A stretch of 59,614 nucleotides of DNA from Anaerobium acetethylicum (GTDB lineage Bacteria > Bacillota > Clostridia > Lachnospirales > Lachnospiraceae): contig NZ_FMKA01000022.1 in the NCBI RefSeq assembly GCF_900096945.1, positions 1 to 59,614 on the forward strand, in the 5' to 3' direction. How positions within the stretch are numbered: the first letter of the stretch is position 1; each line of letters begins with the position of its first letter. The notes under the pieces are model-generated. The model worked only from the letters and a program-made list of their open reading frames with translations. It searched no databases and had not been told where the DNA came from. The position numbers and the translations under genes were made by a program. Of this stretch, positions 6,799-15,979 are shown in pieces.

Positions 6799-9246
6799 CT
6801 ATAACGTCCTCGAAATACTGATATAATCGACTTCATGGGGATCAAGCGTAATCGAAATCCTTATGTTTCCATCCTCACAGTTCGTATAAGCGATATCCTG
6901 TCTGGGAATGCAGATGCTTTTATAATATTCCGTCTCTGACTTCTGCAGGTTCAGCATCATATACAGAAGCTCTTCGGGAGTGGAATTCCCGTGATCGAGA
7001 ATTTCCAGGCACTCATCCAGGAAGCTTCCGTGCTGACGGTTGAGGATATGGGTTCTGATCTTGTATCTTCCCTGGGGAAGGTTTGTCAGTTCAAACTGAA
7101 GATTGTTCGGTTCAGCCTCACTGAATACGGTGTAGGTGTTCCAGAAGCTGATTTTCTCACGGCAGTTGATGCAATAGTATTTGTTGTAGTGCACGTAATT
7201 GTAAGCAAGCAGCTGATACTGGTTGTCATAGGAAGAGGTCATGATATGGCCCGGTCCCTGGCTGATCAGCTCATTTCCCAGCCTGGACAAGAACTCGTAG
7301 GCGAAATAGGAAGGCTTTTTGATCCCGTAATTATCAATCAGCCCGATTCCTGCTGTATTATTTGGTCTGGGATCTACAAATTCATTGGAGATGTCCGTGA
7401 AGATCCAATAGCCGATGCCATCTGCATCATGGAGCAGATCCAACATATTCTTGCAGATAAAGGCTGCCTGAAAGGCAGAGTTGGGGACAAACACTTCCGG
7501 AGAGAGGTTGGAATTGCATTCTGTCACATAGAGTGGAAGGCGGGCTGGAAATGTCTGCCGGATAAGGCCTTTCATATGCTGGAATGTGCGTCTGAACCTG
7601 TTCGGATCAGGCGAGATAATCTGAAAATGCGTGTCGTCAGTACGGTCTTTTGGTCCTGTATTCATATTTGGCTCGTATGGAAACAGATAGATGGAAATGA
7701 AATCGGGGACAGTCTTTTTCCGGACAAAAGCATTCAGGATAGCAAGGAAATTCTCAATGGATCCGCTGGTATTGAATCCCGGTCCGCCCAGCCAGGCAGT
7801 GGGAAGGTATTTCTTTATGACTGCCTTATAGGACAGAAATTTATCCAGATATTCTTCAGGTGTTTCCAGCGGAACCAGATATTCGTCCTGTTCCGACCAC
7901 AATTCGAATTTCCAGCGGGATACGTAATCAAGGCCAAAACGGTTGATGCTATGTTTTAGCAGGGCTTCCAATGCATCCAGCCTGTAGGAAAGTGCAGCGG
8001 ATGCCTTTACCGGGTCTTCGACGGAATGCTCCTGTTCAAGATCGTAGGAAGTCTTATCCGGCTTATTCCCTAATTCTATAAAGGGACAGATATCGTTCCT
8101 GTAAAATAAATTGATGATATCATCAAAATTCGTGAAATCGTAAACGGCCATATCGGGAATGCGGTAGAAGATTTTTTCGGAAAATACATTCTGGAAGCGG
8201 GCATACTGGAAGTGAAAACGGCTCTGACATTCTAAAAAGATTTCATAAAAATTGTGGGACAATACATTCTGTGCCAGTCCGACATTTAAGATCTGGAGCC
8301 AGGGAGATTTCATAGGCTCCCTACGGGCGGTATCCATGGTGATCAGATGGACGCCGCTGCCTGACTGCTTTGCATCGATGACTGGGGAGAACAGGCTTTT
8401 CAAATCCGTTTCCTGCTTATAGGGTGCCGTATCACTGGAGTCTGAGGGCTTCATTATATTCTGGCGATATGCGCTGGGAGTGGTGTTGTAGAATTCCCTG
8501 AATACCTTATTGAAAGCCGTAGTGCTTGCAAAGCCGTTGTTGAAGGCAATCGTGGTGACGGAATGATCCGTTTCCTTCAGTTCTTCCAGGGCGTGCTCCA
8601 GACGCACCTGATTCAGATAGCGGCTGAAGGTCATGCCAAAATTCTGCCGGATGAATTTGGACAGATATTGGGGAGTAAGGAACATATGGTCTGCAAGCGT
8701 CTGCTGATTTAGCGGAAGGATATAATTGGTGTTGATATAATTGGAGATTTTTGCAATCCGTTCAGCATGATGGAGCTCGTTGCTGGAACTGTTTTCCGAG
8801 CTTATGGGAACCAGAAGATATTCGTTGACGCAGTCTATCAGGGCATATAAAAGGGAACACATCTGCAGATTGTTATCTTCTTTCTGATAAGCCATGATCA
8901 TATCCGTAAGCAGATTCTTCAATTTCGCATAGTCGCTCTTTCGTCCGATGGAGGAATTGCATACAACCTGACAGCCCGGTCTGATCATGCTCTCGAAGAG
9001 GCTGCAGGTCAGGCTGACATCCAGGATCTGATTGTCTGAAATAGAATCAAATTTGTACCGGATGCCGGGATGAATCAGGATAATATCATCCTTTTCCAGG
9101 ATGTATTTCCCATCGGCATCTTCCATGGATATGGTCCCGTTTAAGATCATGCGGAAATGGTACTGGTCAGAACTGTATTGAAGAAATCTTTTTATAGTGA
9201 GAAACCCCATATCAATCGAGGTTGCAACATGGGAAAACAGATACAT
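6799..9246 (-). CDS. AraC-family regulator fused to a GH39-like domain (second gene of pair)
   Basis: An 815-residue protein. A cupin-like sensor (1-130) and an AraC double helix-turn-helix (about 160-260, with LADHMFLTPQYLSKFIRQNF) precede a C-terminal GH39 beta-xylosidase-like barrel. In GH39 the acid/base Glu follows an Asn; here the motif is FELWSEQ with Glu452 kept but Ser451 for Asn. The nucleophile-like Glu576 is in YVTECN. The loss of Asn hints at a sugar sensor rather than an enzyme. The start was moved to the second Met because GGAGG lies inside the first ATG codons. It follows the paralog at 9271 by 24 bp, and both face the ABC operon at 11937. Confidence 0.85.
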   Translation of the reverse strand: MYLFSHVATSIDMGFLTIKRFLQYSSDQYHFRMILNGTISMEDADGKYILEKDDIILIHPGIRYKFDSISDNQILDVSLTCSLFESMIRPGCQVVCNSSIGRKSDYAKLKNLLTDMIMAYQKEDNNLQMCSLLYALIDCVNEYLLVPISSENSSSNELHHAERIAKISNYINTNYILPLNQQTLADHMFLTPQYLSKFIRQNFGMTFSRYLNQVRLEHALEELKETDHSVTTIAFNNGFASTTAFNKVFREFYNTTPSAYRQNIMKPSDSSDTAPYKQETDLKSLFSPVIDAKQSGSGVHLITMDTARREPMKSPWLQILNVGLAQNVLSHNFYEIFLECQSRFHFQYARFQNVFSEKIFYRIPDMAVYDFTNFDDIINLFYRNDICPFIELGNKPDKTSYDLEQEHSVEDPVKASAALSYRLDALEALLKHSINRFGLDYVSRWKFELWSEQDEYLVPLETPEEYLDKFLSYKAVIKKYLPTAWLGGPGFNTSGSIENFLAILNAFVRKKTVPDFISIYLFPYEPNMNTGPKDRTDDTHFQIISPDPNRFRRTFQHMKGLIRQTFPARLPLYVTECNSNLSPEVFVPNSAFQAAFICKNMLDLLHDADGIGYWIFTDISNEFVDPRPNNTAGIGLIDNYGIKKPSYFAYEFLSRLGNELISQGPGHIMTSSYDNQYQLLAYNYVHYNKYYCINCREKISFWNTYTVFSEAEPNNLQFELTNLPQGRYKIRTHILNRQHGSFLDECLEILDHGNSTPEELLYMMLNLQKSETEYYKSICIPRQDIAYTNCEDGNIRISITLDPHEVDYISISRTL

Positions 9247-9270
9247 AATAGCCTCCATTCTTTAATTCGG

Positions 9271-11703
9271 TTACAGATGAAAATCGATTTCAAATAAAAT
9301 GATATTGTTGATGGTCAGGTGACAGGATAACTCTAAAGTATCGGAAACTTCAGCCTTCGATATCTTGAGGTCCGGGATGCTGATCTGCTTCAGATAATCA
9401 ATCTCGTCATTGCTCAGATCCCTGGGCGTATCCATCCGGAGCCATTCGTGCAGGATATTTCCGTGGTTTTGATTGACAGTGCTCTGCCGTATCGTATAGG
9501 TGCCGTCACGGAGCCCGCTCAGGCGGAAAGTCAGATCAAGCGGAGGGAGGGGCTCAAATGCAGAAGAAGGATTCCTCAGTATTTCAAATTCTTTCGGGTT
9601 ATTGCAGAAACGCTCGTTAAAATAGCTGTAATGATAAGCAAGGATCTGAAAACTCTGGTCGGATTCCGCAGTGATGATATAATGGTCTCCTTTGCCGATC
9701 AGGCGGTCACCAAGCTTCTTCAATAAGAAAAAAGCATAATAGCTTGGTTTTTTAATTCCGTTTCTGCTCATCAGCCCGTTTCCACCAAACAGGATATCTG
9801 CGGAATCCCCGTATTCGATGGAGATATCGGAGAAAGTCCAATATCCAAGCGCATCCACCGCAGAAAAGTTATCCAGGGTTTCCTTGACGATAAAGGCAGC
9901 CTGGTAGGTGGAGTCGTTGATGTAATTTCGGGAAGAGATATGGGTGCTGTATTCAGTCGCATACAGTTCCGGCTTTTCTGTGAAATGCCTGTTGATCAGA
10001 GCCCTGATCTGGCTGATGTATTTTTTGTAGAGATCTTTATCCTTTGAAAGCAATATGAACGGTGCACCGGATTCCGTAAACTTAGGGGTCTCCGGGCGGA
10101 TGTAGGGGTACAGGTAGAAGGAGATGAAGTCGGGTGCCAGATGGCGCCTGATCAGTTCCCTGATCGTGGATTCCAGACAGGAGACCGGGATAAAGGTGTT
10201 GAATCCCGGACCTCCGACCTTTGCGGAAGGAACAAAGCTTTTTATCGTCTGGTATACAAACTGAAAACGCTCGGCATAGGCCTGAGGGGGTTCGATAATG
10301 GTCATGATGCTGTTGTATTCCATCCATAACTCGAACTTCCATAGAGAGACCTCCTGGAAACCGTAGCGGTTGATGCAGTTTTTCATCAGCACGGGAAGAA
10401 ACTCTTTCATGCGCCGGTTATAATCCACCTGGCTCCGGTTCAGGGACAGCTCGTCGATATGCTGATGTTCTTTATACATGATATGTGAGCTGTTTCCAAG
10501 ATCAAAAAGAGGATACATATGAATGGAACGAAGAAAATCGATAATCCGGAAAATCTTGAGCATGGAGTAGGTGGTCGTGCCTTCGGAACTGTAGCTGTCA
10601 ATCAGGTCGAGGATGCCCTGGATCCTTCCATACCGGAAATGAAGTTCCGACTGAAGCCCTGTCAGATGCTCACGGAAAGACGGCTTTTCAAAATTCTGAG
10701 GAAAGCCCAGATTAATCAGTTCCATCCAGGTCGGACGAATTGGTTTTGACTTGGAAATGGTTTCTTCCACTACCACTTTGAGGGATGATTCGGCGATGGA
10801 ATTGCCGCCGTCGGCTGCATGGATATTGTCGGTGATAAAATCCTTTGCAAGGGCAGGCTCACTGATCACAGCGTCCTGTTTCAAGTCGGAGGGCTGTCTG
10901 GAATCTTCCAGGTTCTTCCGGTATTCGGAAGGGCTGAGGTCGTATGTATGGAGGAAAAGCTTCTGGAAGGCCGACAGATTCGGAAATCCACAGGACAGTG
11001 CGATTATATTGGGCGGAATAGAGGTATATTGAAGCTGTTCCGCCGCGGCCAGGAGTCGGATCTGGTTCAGGCACTCGTAGAAGGTCAGGTTCAGGTGCTG
11101 CTTCATAAAACGGACCAGGTATTGAGGTGTAATTTCCATATAATCGGCGAGGTCCTGCAGTGCGATGGAAGTAGGGTAATTCTGATGGAGATAGGAGAGC
11201 AGCTTCTGAAGTTTTTTCTCCTGTTTATTTTTTGGCTGGTCGTGATCCGGTATGGGACCGACAAATTCGGTACTGATGTAATGGAACAGCTGGTAGATGC
11301 TGGACAGCAGATGGAACCGGTTTTCAGATAAGTCGCTGTAGTGTACAAGGGCAATCTGTGCAATATACATGCGCAGGACAGAATAGTCCCGGTCCGTGTC
11401 GGCAGCAGAGTTGCATACGATGCGTGGGTAGGATTCTGAAAACGCCTCCTTAAAGAACAGATAGTCAAAATGGAGTTCTAATATCAACGCAGAGGCTTCG
11501 CTTTCCAGATGATAGGGTTTATCGGGCAGAATCAGCAGGACATCCCTGTCTGAAAGATGAAACAGCTGATGATCCAGCGTTATGATGGCATTTCCGGTCA
11601 GCATACATAAGAATGTAACGGTCTGGGAGGCATAGTTTACCGGAGCTGTTAATTTATATACAATCGCCTTGCTATTGGACTGGTTTTTGGTTAAATGATA
11701 CAC
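9271..11703 (-). CDS. AraC-family regulator fused to a GH39-like domain (first gene of pair)
   Basis: An 810-residue paralog of the downstream gene: cupin-like N-terminus, AraC helix-turn-helix near 150-270 (LADYMEITPQYLVRFMKQHL) and a GH39-like barrel. The catalytic-type Glu462 (FELWMEYN) and Glu584 (YATEYS) are present, but the Asn normally before the acid/base is Met461. A GTG start at 11703 is preferred: GAGGTG lies four bases upstream and the reading then matches the paralog's N-terminus. The open frame extends to 11850, but that extra sequence does not resemble the family. It lies divergent from the substrate-binding protein gene and probably regulates that transporter in response to an oligosaccharide or glycoside. 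Confidence 0.83.
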   Translation of the reverse strand: MYHLTKNQSNSKAIVYKLTAPVNYASQTVTFLCMLTGNAIITLDHQLFHLSDRDVLLILPDKPYHLESEASALILELHFDYLFFKEAFSESYPRIVCNSAADTDRDYSVLRMYIAQIALVHYSDLSENRFHLLSSIYQLFHYISTEFVGPIPDHDQPKNKQEKKLQKLLSYLHQNYPTSIALQDLADYMEITPQYLVRFMKQHLNLTFYECLNQIRLLAAAEQLQYTSIPPNIIALSCGFPNLSAFQKLFLHTYDLSPSEYRKNLEDSRQPSDLKQDAVISEPALAKDFITDNIHAADGGNSIAESSLKVVVEETISKSKPIRPTWMELINLGFPQNFEKPSFREHLTGLQSELHFRYGRIQGILDLIDSYSSEGTTTYSMLKIFRIIDFLRSIHMYPLFDLGNSSHIMYKEHQHIDELSLNRSQVDYNRRMKEFLPVLMKNCINRYGFQEVSLWKFELWMEYNSIMTIIEPPQAYAERFQFVYQTIKSFVPSAKVGGPGFNTFIPVSCLESTIRELIRRHLAPDFISFYLYPYIRPETPKFTESGAPFILLSKDKDLYKKYISQIRALINRHFTEKPELYATEYSTHISSRNYINDSTYQAAFIVKETLDNFSAVDALGYWTFSDISIEYGDSADILFGGNGLMSRNGIKKPSYYAFFLLKKLGDRLIGKGDHYIITAESDQSFQILAYHYSYFNERFCNNPKEFEILRNPSSAFEPLPPLDLTFRLSGLRDGTYTIRQSTVNQNHGNILHEWLRMDTPRDLSNDEIDYLKQISIPDLKISKAEVSDTLELSCHLTINNIILFEIDFHL

Positions 11704-11936
11704 TGGACACCTCGAATGTGGATTTTTAAAGTAAAAACAAATGAATATATAAACATTATAGGATGGAAATGTTAACATTACAACAAAATTATGAACCTTT
11801 TTGAAAGGTATTGGGCCGAAGCTCCTGAGACACGAAAAAACAGCCGGCAATCTGCATGGAACTGATTATGGATGACGGTGTCGGAGCAGCCCTGATTTAC
11901 TATAATGGGAATATAAAAATTTAGGAGGTATCATTT

Positions 11937-13490
11937 ATGAAAAAGTTTCAAAAGCTATTGGCGCTCCTTTTAGTGGCAGCCATGACAGTGACCATGTTAA
12001 GTGCGTGCGGCAATTCAGAGAAGGCGGATACGTCTGCTGATACTGAGGCAGAAACAGAAGCAGCTTCAGATGATGAAGAGATGGCTGAGATCAATGTCAT
12101 GGTTTTATCCCTTGGAGCCATGGGAGAAGGCAAGACGGAAGTCGAGAACCAGATCAATGCGATTACCGAAAAGGAAATCAATACCCATGTAACCTTGAAT
12201 TATGTGGAAGTCGGCTCTTATTCCGAACAGCTGAACCTGGCGATTACCGGAAATGAAAAAGTAGATCTCTGTATGACTACCCCGATTCCGGGTTCAAACT
12301 TCGTGACACTGACTGCAAACAATCAGCTGCTTCCTCTGAATGATCTGCTGGACGAGTATGGCAAGGAAATGCAGGATGTGGTTGGAGATCTGGTAAAAGG
12401 TACAACTGTAAAGGGAAATATCTATGCGGTACCTGCTTACAGAAACCTCGTATCAAGCACCTATATCATTGCAAGAAAAGACCTGCTTGAGAGCACACAG
12501 CAGCTTGATGCCTTTAACAACATGAAGACATGGACAGAATATGAGAATATCATGAAAGCCGTTACAGCAAACAATGACATAGCTGGTATCAGCAACACGG
12601 ATGCCCAGGGAACAGTCATCTCAGTGTTACAGTCATTCCTTGATGCAGAAAACATCGCAGATGCTTCTTCCTATGACGGACTTGGCGATGGCTATAAGCT
12701 TATTGCATGCGACGAAGATGGAAAGGTATTCAACTATTTTGAATCAGATGAATACAAAACCATGATCGAAAGAGTAAACAACTGGTATGAAGAAGGCCTG
12801 GTATATAAAGATGCCGCTACTTCAGACCAGACAGGTGATGAATTAATGAAATCAAATGTTTCTTTCTCATTCGTTGGAATGGCCGAGATTGGTGTCGAGT
12901 CATCCAAAAAAGGAGCAACAGGATATGATGTGGCAGTGCAGAAGCTCAACACGGCACCGATTACGACGAACAGCTGTACAAAATTTGACTGGGCTGTTCC
13001 TGTAAGTGCAACAGAAAAAGAAGCAGCTGTCAAATTCCTGAACCTGATGTATACAAACAAAGATATCGCAAATCTCCTTGCCTGGGGTGTTGAAGGAAGA
13101 GATTATGTTGTAAAAGACGGTGTTGCAGCATTTCCTGAGGGCGTGACCCGTGATAACGTACAGTATCATACTGCAGACTTCCTGTATGGCAGCCAGTTCC
13201 TTGTATATCCATGGGAAGGTTCACCTGCAACCCTCAGAGAAGAAGCAGCAGCAGAGATGAAAGATGGCGGCGTGTCTCCTTACCTCGGATTCAGCTGCGA
13301 TACGACAGTGATTTCAAATGAACTTGCAGCAATCAGCAATGTAATCAGTGAATATGCACCTACATTGGAAAGCGGAACAACAATCGAATATTATGATGAT
13401 TTTATCAAGAGTTTAAAGGATGCCGGTGCGGATAAGGTTATCGCAGAATATCAGACGCAGCTTGATGCATGGCTGGCAGAACAGAAATAG
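11937..13490 (+). CDS. ABC transporter extracellular sugar-binding lipoprotein
   Basis: A 517-residue precursor with a lipoprotein signal (MLSAC, lipidated Cys24) and an acidic Ser/Ala/Glu linker, then a family 1-type extracellular solute-binding domain. It should capture a glycoside or oligosaccharide outside the membrane and deliver it to the permeases at 13646 and 15038. AGGAGG precedes the ATG, and a TATAAT lies at 11901. The next gene is 155 bp away, behind a palindromic repeat and a hairpin, which may lower downstream expression relative to this abundant protein. The ligand is not known; the last operon gene suggests a C- or O-glycoside. Confidence 0.9.
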   Translation: MKKFQKLLALLLVAAMTVTMLSACGNSEKADTSADTEAETEAASDDEEMAEINVMVLSLGAMGEGKTEVENQINAITEKEINTHVTLNYVEVGSYSEQLNLAITGNEKVDLCMTTPIPGSNFVTLTANNQLLPLNDLLDEYGKEMQDVVGDLVKGTTVKGNIYAVPAYRNLVSSTYIIARKDLLESTQQLDAFNNMKTWTEYENIMKAVTANNDIAGISNTDAQGTVISVLQSFLDAENIADASSYDGLGDGYKLIACDEDGKVFNYFESDEYKTMIERVNNWYEEGLVYKDAATSDQTGDELMKSNVSFSFVGMAEIGVESSKKGATGYDVAVQKLNTAPITTNSCTKFDWAVPVSATEKEAAVKFLNLMYTNKDIANLLAWGVEGRDYVVKDGVAAFPEGVTRDNVQYHTADFLYGSQFLVYPWEGSPATLREEAAAEMKDGGVSPYLGFSCDTTVISNELAAISNVISEYAPTLESGTTIEYYDDFIKSLKDAGADKVIAEYQTQLDAWLAEQK

Positions 13491-13551
13491 TAACTATTCA
13501 GGACTACGTCCTTCATAGTCACATGTGAGACAGGGGTTCTGAACAGTTACC
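13491..13551. repeat. TAACTATTCAGGAC palindromic repeat, copy a
   Basis: It starts on the base after the stop codon. ACTATTCAGGAC...TCATAGT is a near palindrome, and the outer arms TAACTATTCAGGAC and GTTCTGAACAGTTA pair across the whole unit. Related units lie at 21012, 39051, 42017, 45058 and 52697. Confidence 0.7.
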
Positions 13552-13571
13552 AGAAATAAACAGATAACACA

Positions 13572-13602
13572 GCGGCATATCAGGATAGTCCGGATATGCC
13601 GC
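13572..13602 (+). other. Intercistronic hairpin between binding-protein and permease genes
   Basis: GCGGCATATC pairs with GATATGCCGC around a ten-base loop, with no T run after it. Such hairpins between binding-protein and permease genes often stabilise the upstream mRNA or attenuate read-through; that role is inferred here. Confidence 0.5.
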
Positions 13603-13645
13603 AACAATTAAAAGGGATTGAAATTCATTCATAAAGGAGAATGTT

Positions 13646-15022
13646 ATGGATTGCGTGAGAGGAGATAGGATTGTGGAAAATGGTAGTTTATTTCATACAG
13701 AAAAAAAGAGTAAAGTGCTTTTTGATCTGATTGCCGCAGCTTTGGTTGCGTTAGCAAGCTTTGTCGCTCCATTCGCGTCCTACATATATAAAGGAAATAC
13801 TTATACGATTTCAGGTTTTGAACTGCTGTCAGGAAAAACGATCATGGGTGGAAAAGTGGTGATCGATTCCTCAACCGTATTGTGGATTGCGATTGTAACT
13901 GCCCTTCTGATGGCATTGACAGCCGTTCTTTTTCAGAAGATGAAAGCGAGATCCGGTGGAGTAAGCGTCCTGATGCTTGGTATCGTTATGGCAATATGTA
14001 CGGCGATATTCTCGAACCAGGTGGGCGAGATCCTGGTGGATACCAAAAATCCGAAGATGGGCTATGGAGCGCTGATGCTCATGGCTGCAGGATTGTTTTC
14101 GGTCATCAGAGGCCTGCAAATTCTGTATAAGCTGAAGGTGTTGACGGCGCTTGACTTCATGGTGCTGCCCGGACTTTTATACATTCTGGTCAACAACTAT
14201 CTGCCCATGGCGGGCATTGTGCTTGCTTTCAAAAAGATCAATTTTGCAGTCGGAATATGGGAAAGCGAATGGGTCGGATTTGCAAATTTCAAGTATCTGT
14301 TTGCGACAAAAGATGCATTTATCATCACACGAAACACGATTTTATATAACATCACATTTATCATAGTGGGAAATGTACTGGGCATCCTTGTGGGAATCTG
14401 TCTGAGCGAAATCTTTTCGAAAAAGCTTCAGAAGTTCTTTCAGACGACCATACTTCTGCCGCAGCTGATCTCCATGATCATAGTTGCTTATATCGTATAC
14501 GGATTTTTAAGCAATGAATCCGGATGGATCAACAACACGATCTTTGCAAATGAAGAGACAGTCAATTTCTATGCATCAAAAGCATACTGGCCGTTTATCC
14601 TGGTTTTTGTAAACACATGGAAGGGCCTGGGATACAGTTCCATTATCTTCATGTCGTCAATCATCAGCATCGACAGAAACTTATATGAAGCATCCTATGT
14701 AGACGGATGCGGAAGATGGCAGCAGATCAAACACATAACACTGCCGCTTCTGAAACCGACTATCATCACCCTTGTCCTGATTCAGGTAGGCAGAATCTTC
14801 TACTCCGATTTCGGCCTGTTCTACCAGGTTCCGATGGATTCGGGAACCCTGTTTTCAGTGACGCAGACTATCGATACTTATGTGTACCGAAGCCTGATGA
14901 AGACCAACAACATATCCATGGCATCGGCTGCAAGTGCATTCCAGTCCGTGGTAGGATTCACGATTATTATGATATTCAATGGAATTGTCAGAAAAGTAAA
15001 TAAAGAAGATGCTTTATTCTAG
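13646..15022 (+). CDS. Sugar ABC transporter permease with extra N-terminal membrane region
   Basis: A 458-residue membrane protein. Residues about 200-458 are a standard MalF/LplB-type permease domain with the ATPase-contact EAA loop in YEASYVDGCGRWQQI. The first about 160 residues add extra predicted helices (for example FDLIAAALVALASFVAPFA and VLWIAIVTALLMALTAVLF) absent from ordinary members of about 300 residues. AAGGAGA precedes the ATG. It is followed after 15 bp by the second permease. No ATPase gene is in the operon, so a shared MsmK/UgpC-type ATPase elsewhere probably powers it. The N-terminal extension might be a regulatory or partner-binding module. Confidence 0.88.
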   Translation: MDCVRGDRIVENGSLFHTEKKSKVLFDLIAAALVALASFVAPFASYIYKGNTYTISGFELLSGKTIMGGKVVIDSSTVLWIAIVTALLMALTAVLFQKMKARSGGVSVLMLGIVMAICTAIFSNQVGEILVDTKNPKMGYGALMLMAAGLFSVIRGLQILYKLKVLTALDFMVLPGLLYILVNNYLPMAGIVLAFKKINFAVGIWESEWVGFANFKYLFATKDAFIITRNTILYNITFIIVGNVLGILVGICLSEIFSKKLQKFFQTTILLPQLISMIIVAYIVYGFLSNESGWINNTIFANEETVNFYASKAYWPFILVFVNTWKGLGYSSIIFMSSIISIDRNLYEASYVDGCGRWQQIKHITLPLLKPTIITLVLIQVGRIFYSDFGLFYQVPMDSGTLFSVTQTIDTYVYRSLMKTNNISMASAASAFQSVVGFTIIMIFNGIVRKVNKEDALF

Positions 15023-15037
15023 AGAGGAGGAACTAAG

Positions 15038-15937
15038 ATGGAATCAGGTGTAAAAGGAGCAAACGAGAAGGTTTTCCAGACCATTATTACGGCATTTCTG
15101 TTTATTTTGGCCTTGCTGGCAATTCTTCCCTTCATGTTGCTGATCTCTTCTTCCTTGACGGAAGAAAAATCATTGTTGTCAGAAGGCTATAACTTTATTA
15201 CGACGCATTTTAGTGCCTATGCGTATAAGTATCTGTTCCTGTCAAACGGAGCTAAGATTTTCAGATCCTACGGGATTACATTTTTCATAACGGTTGCCGG
15301 CACAGCTGTCAGCCTGATTATCGGGCCGCTGCTGGCATACCCAATGTCCAGGGCAGACTACCCGAGGCGGAAAATCGTCACGCTGCTTGTCGTATTTACC
15401 ATGCTCTTCAACGGCGGGGTCGTACCATCCTATCTGATGTGGACCCAGATCTTCCATTTGAAGAATACAATCTGGGCTTTGGTATTTCCGAATCTGCTTT
15501 TTAACGGATTCTATATCATACTTTATAAAAACAATTTCAAAGCCAATATCCATCCCGCTTTGATTGAAGCGGCAAAAATCGATGGCGCCGGAGAGTTTTT
15601 CATCTACCGGAAAATCGTTCTTCCGTTATCTACGCCGATACTGGCTACGATCGGACTGATGGTCGGCCTGGGATACTGGAACGACTGGACAAACGGTCTG
15701 TACTATATCAGCGACAACAGGCTCTACAGCCTGCAGCTGCTGCTGAACAGCATCATTAACAATATCAGCGCGCTGGCAACCATGAGCACTTCGGCGACAC
15801 TGGGCCAGAGCGACATGCCTGGAACAGGAATCCGTATGGCGATGGCTGTAATAGGGGTTATCCCGATTATCATCCTCTACCCGTTTTTCCAGAAATACTT
15901 CATCAAAGGAATCGCAATCGGCGGCGTAAAAGAGTAG
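15038..15937 (+). CDS. Carbohydrate ABC transporter permease (second subunit)
   Basis: A 299-residue inner-membrane permease of the MalG/LplC type with about six helices. The EAA loop is IEAAKIDGAGEFFIYRKIVLP. It forms the heterodimeric pore with the 13646 protein. A strong GAGGAGG lies before the ATG. The beta-alpha fusion gene starts 42 bp downstream with its own AAGGAGG, so uptake and cleavage appear to be one operon. Confidence 0.9.
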   Translation: MESGVKGANEKVFQTIITAFLFILALLAILPFMLLISSSLTEEKSLLSEGYNFITTHFSAYAYKYLFLSNGAKIFRSYGITFFITVAGTAVSLIIGPLLAYPMSRADYPRRKIVTLLVVFTMLFNGGVVPSYLMWTQIFHLKNTIWALVFPNLLFNGFYIILYKNNFKANIHPALIEAAKIDGAGEFFIYRKIVLPLSTPILATIGLMVGLGYWNDWTNGLYYISDNRLYSLQLLLNSIINNISALATMSTSATLGQSDMPGTGIRMAMAVIGVIPIIILYPFFQKYFIKGIAIGGVKE

Positions 15938-15979
15938 GAGAGCGGATAGCCGTGAAGAAAGCACGGTAAGGAGGAAGCC

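Noticed and set aside
6991-7959. 322-codon plus-strand ORF inside the AraC-GH39 gene
   Set aside because: It is antisense to a gene with clear domains, has no ribosome binding site and resembles no family.
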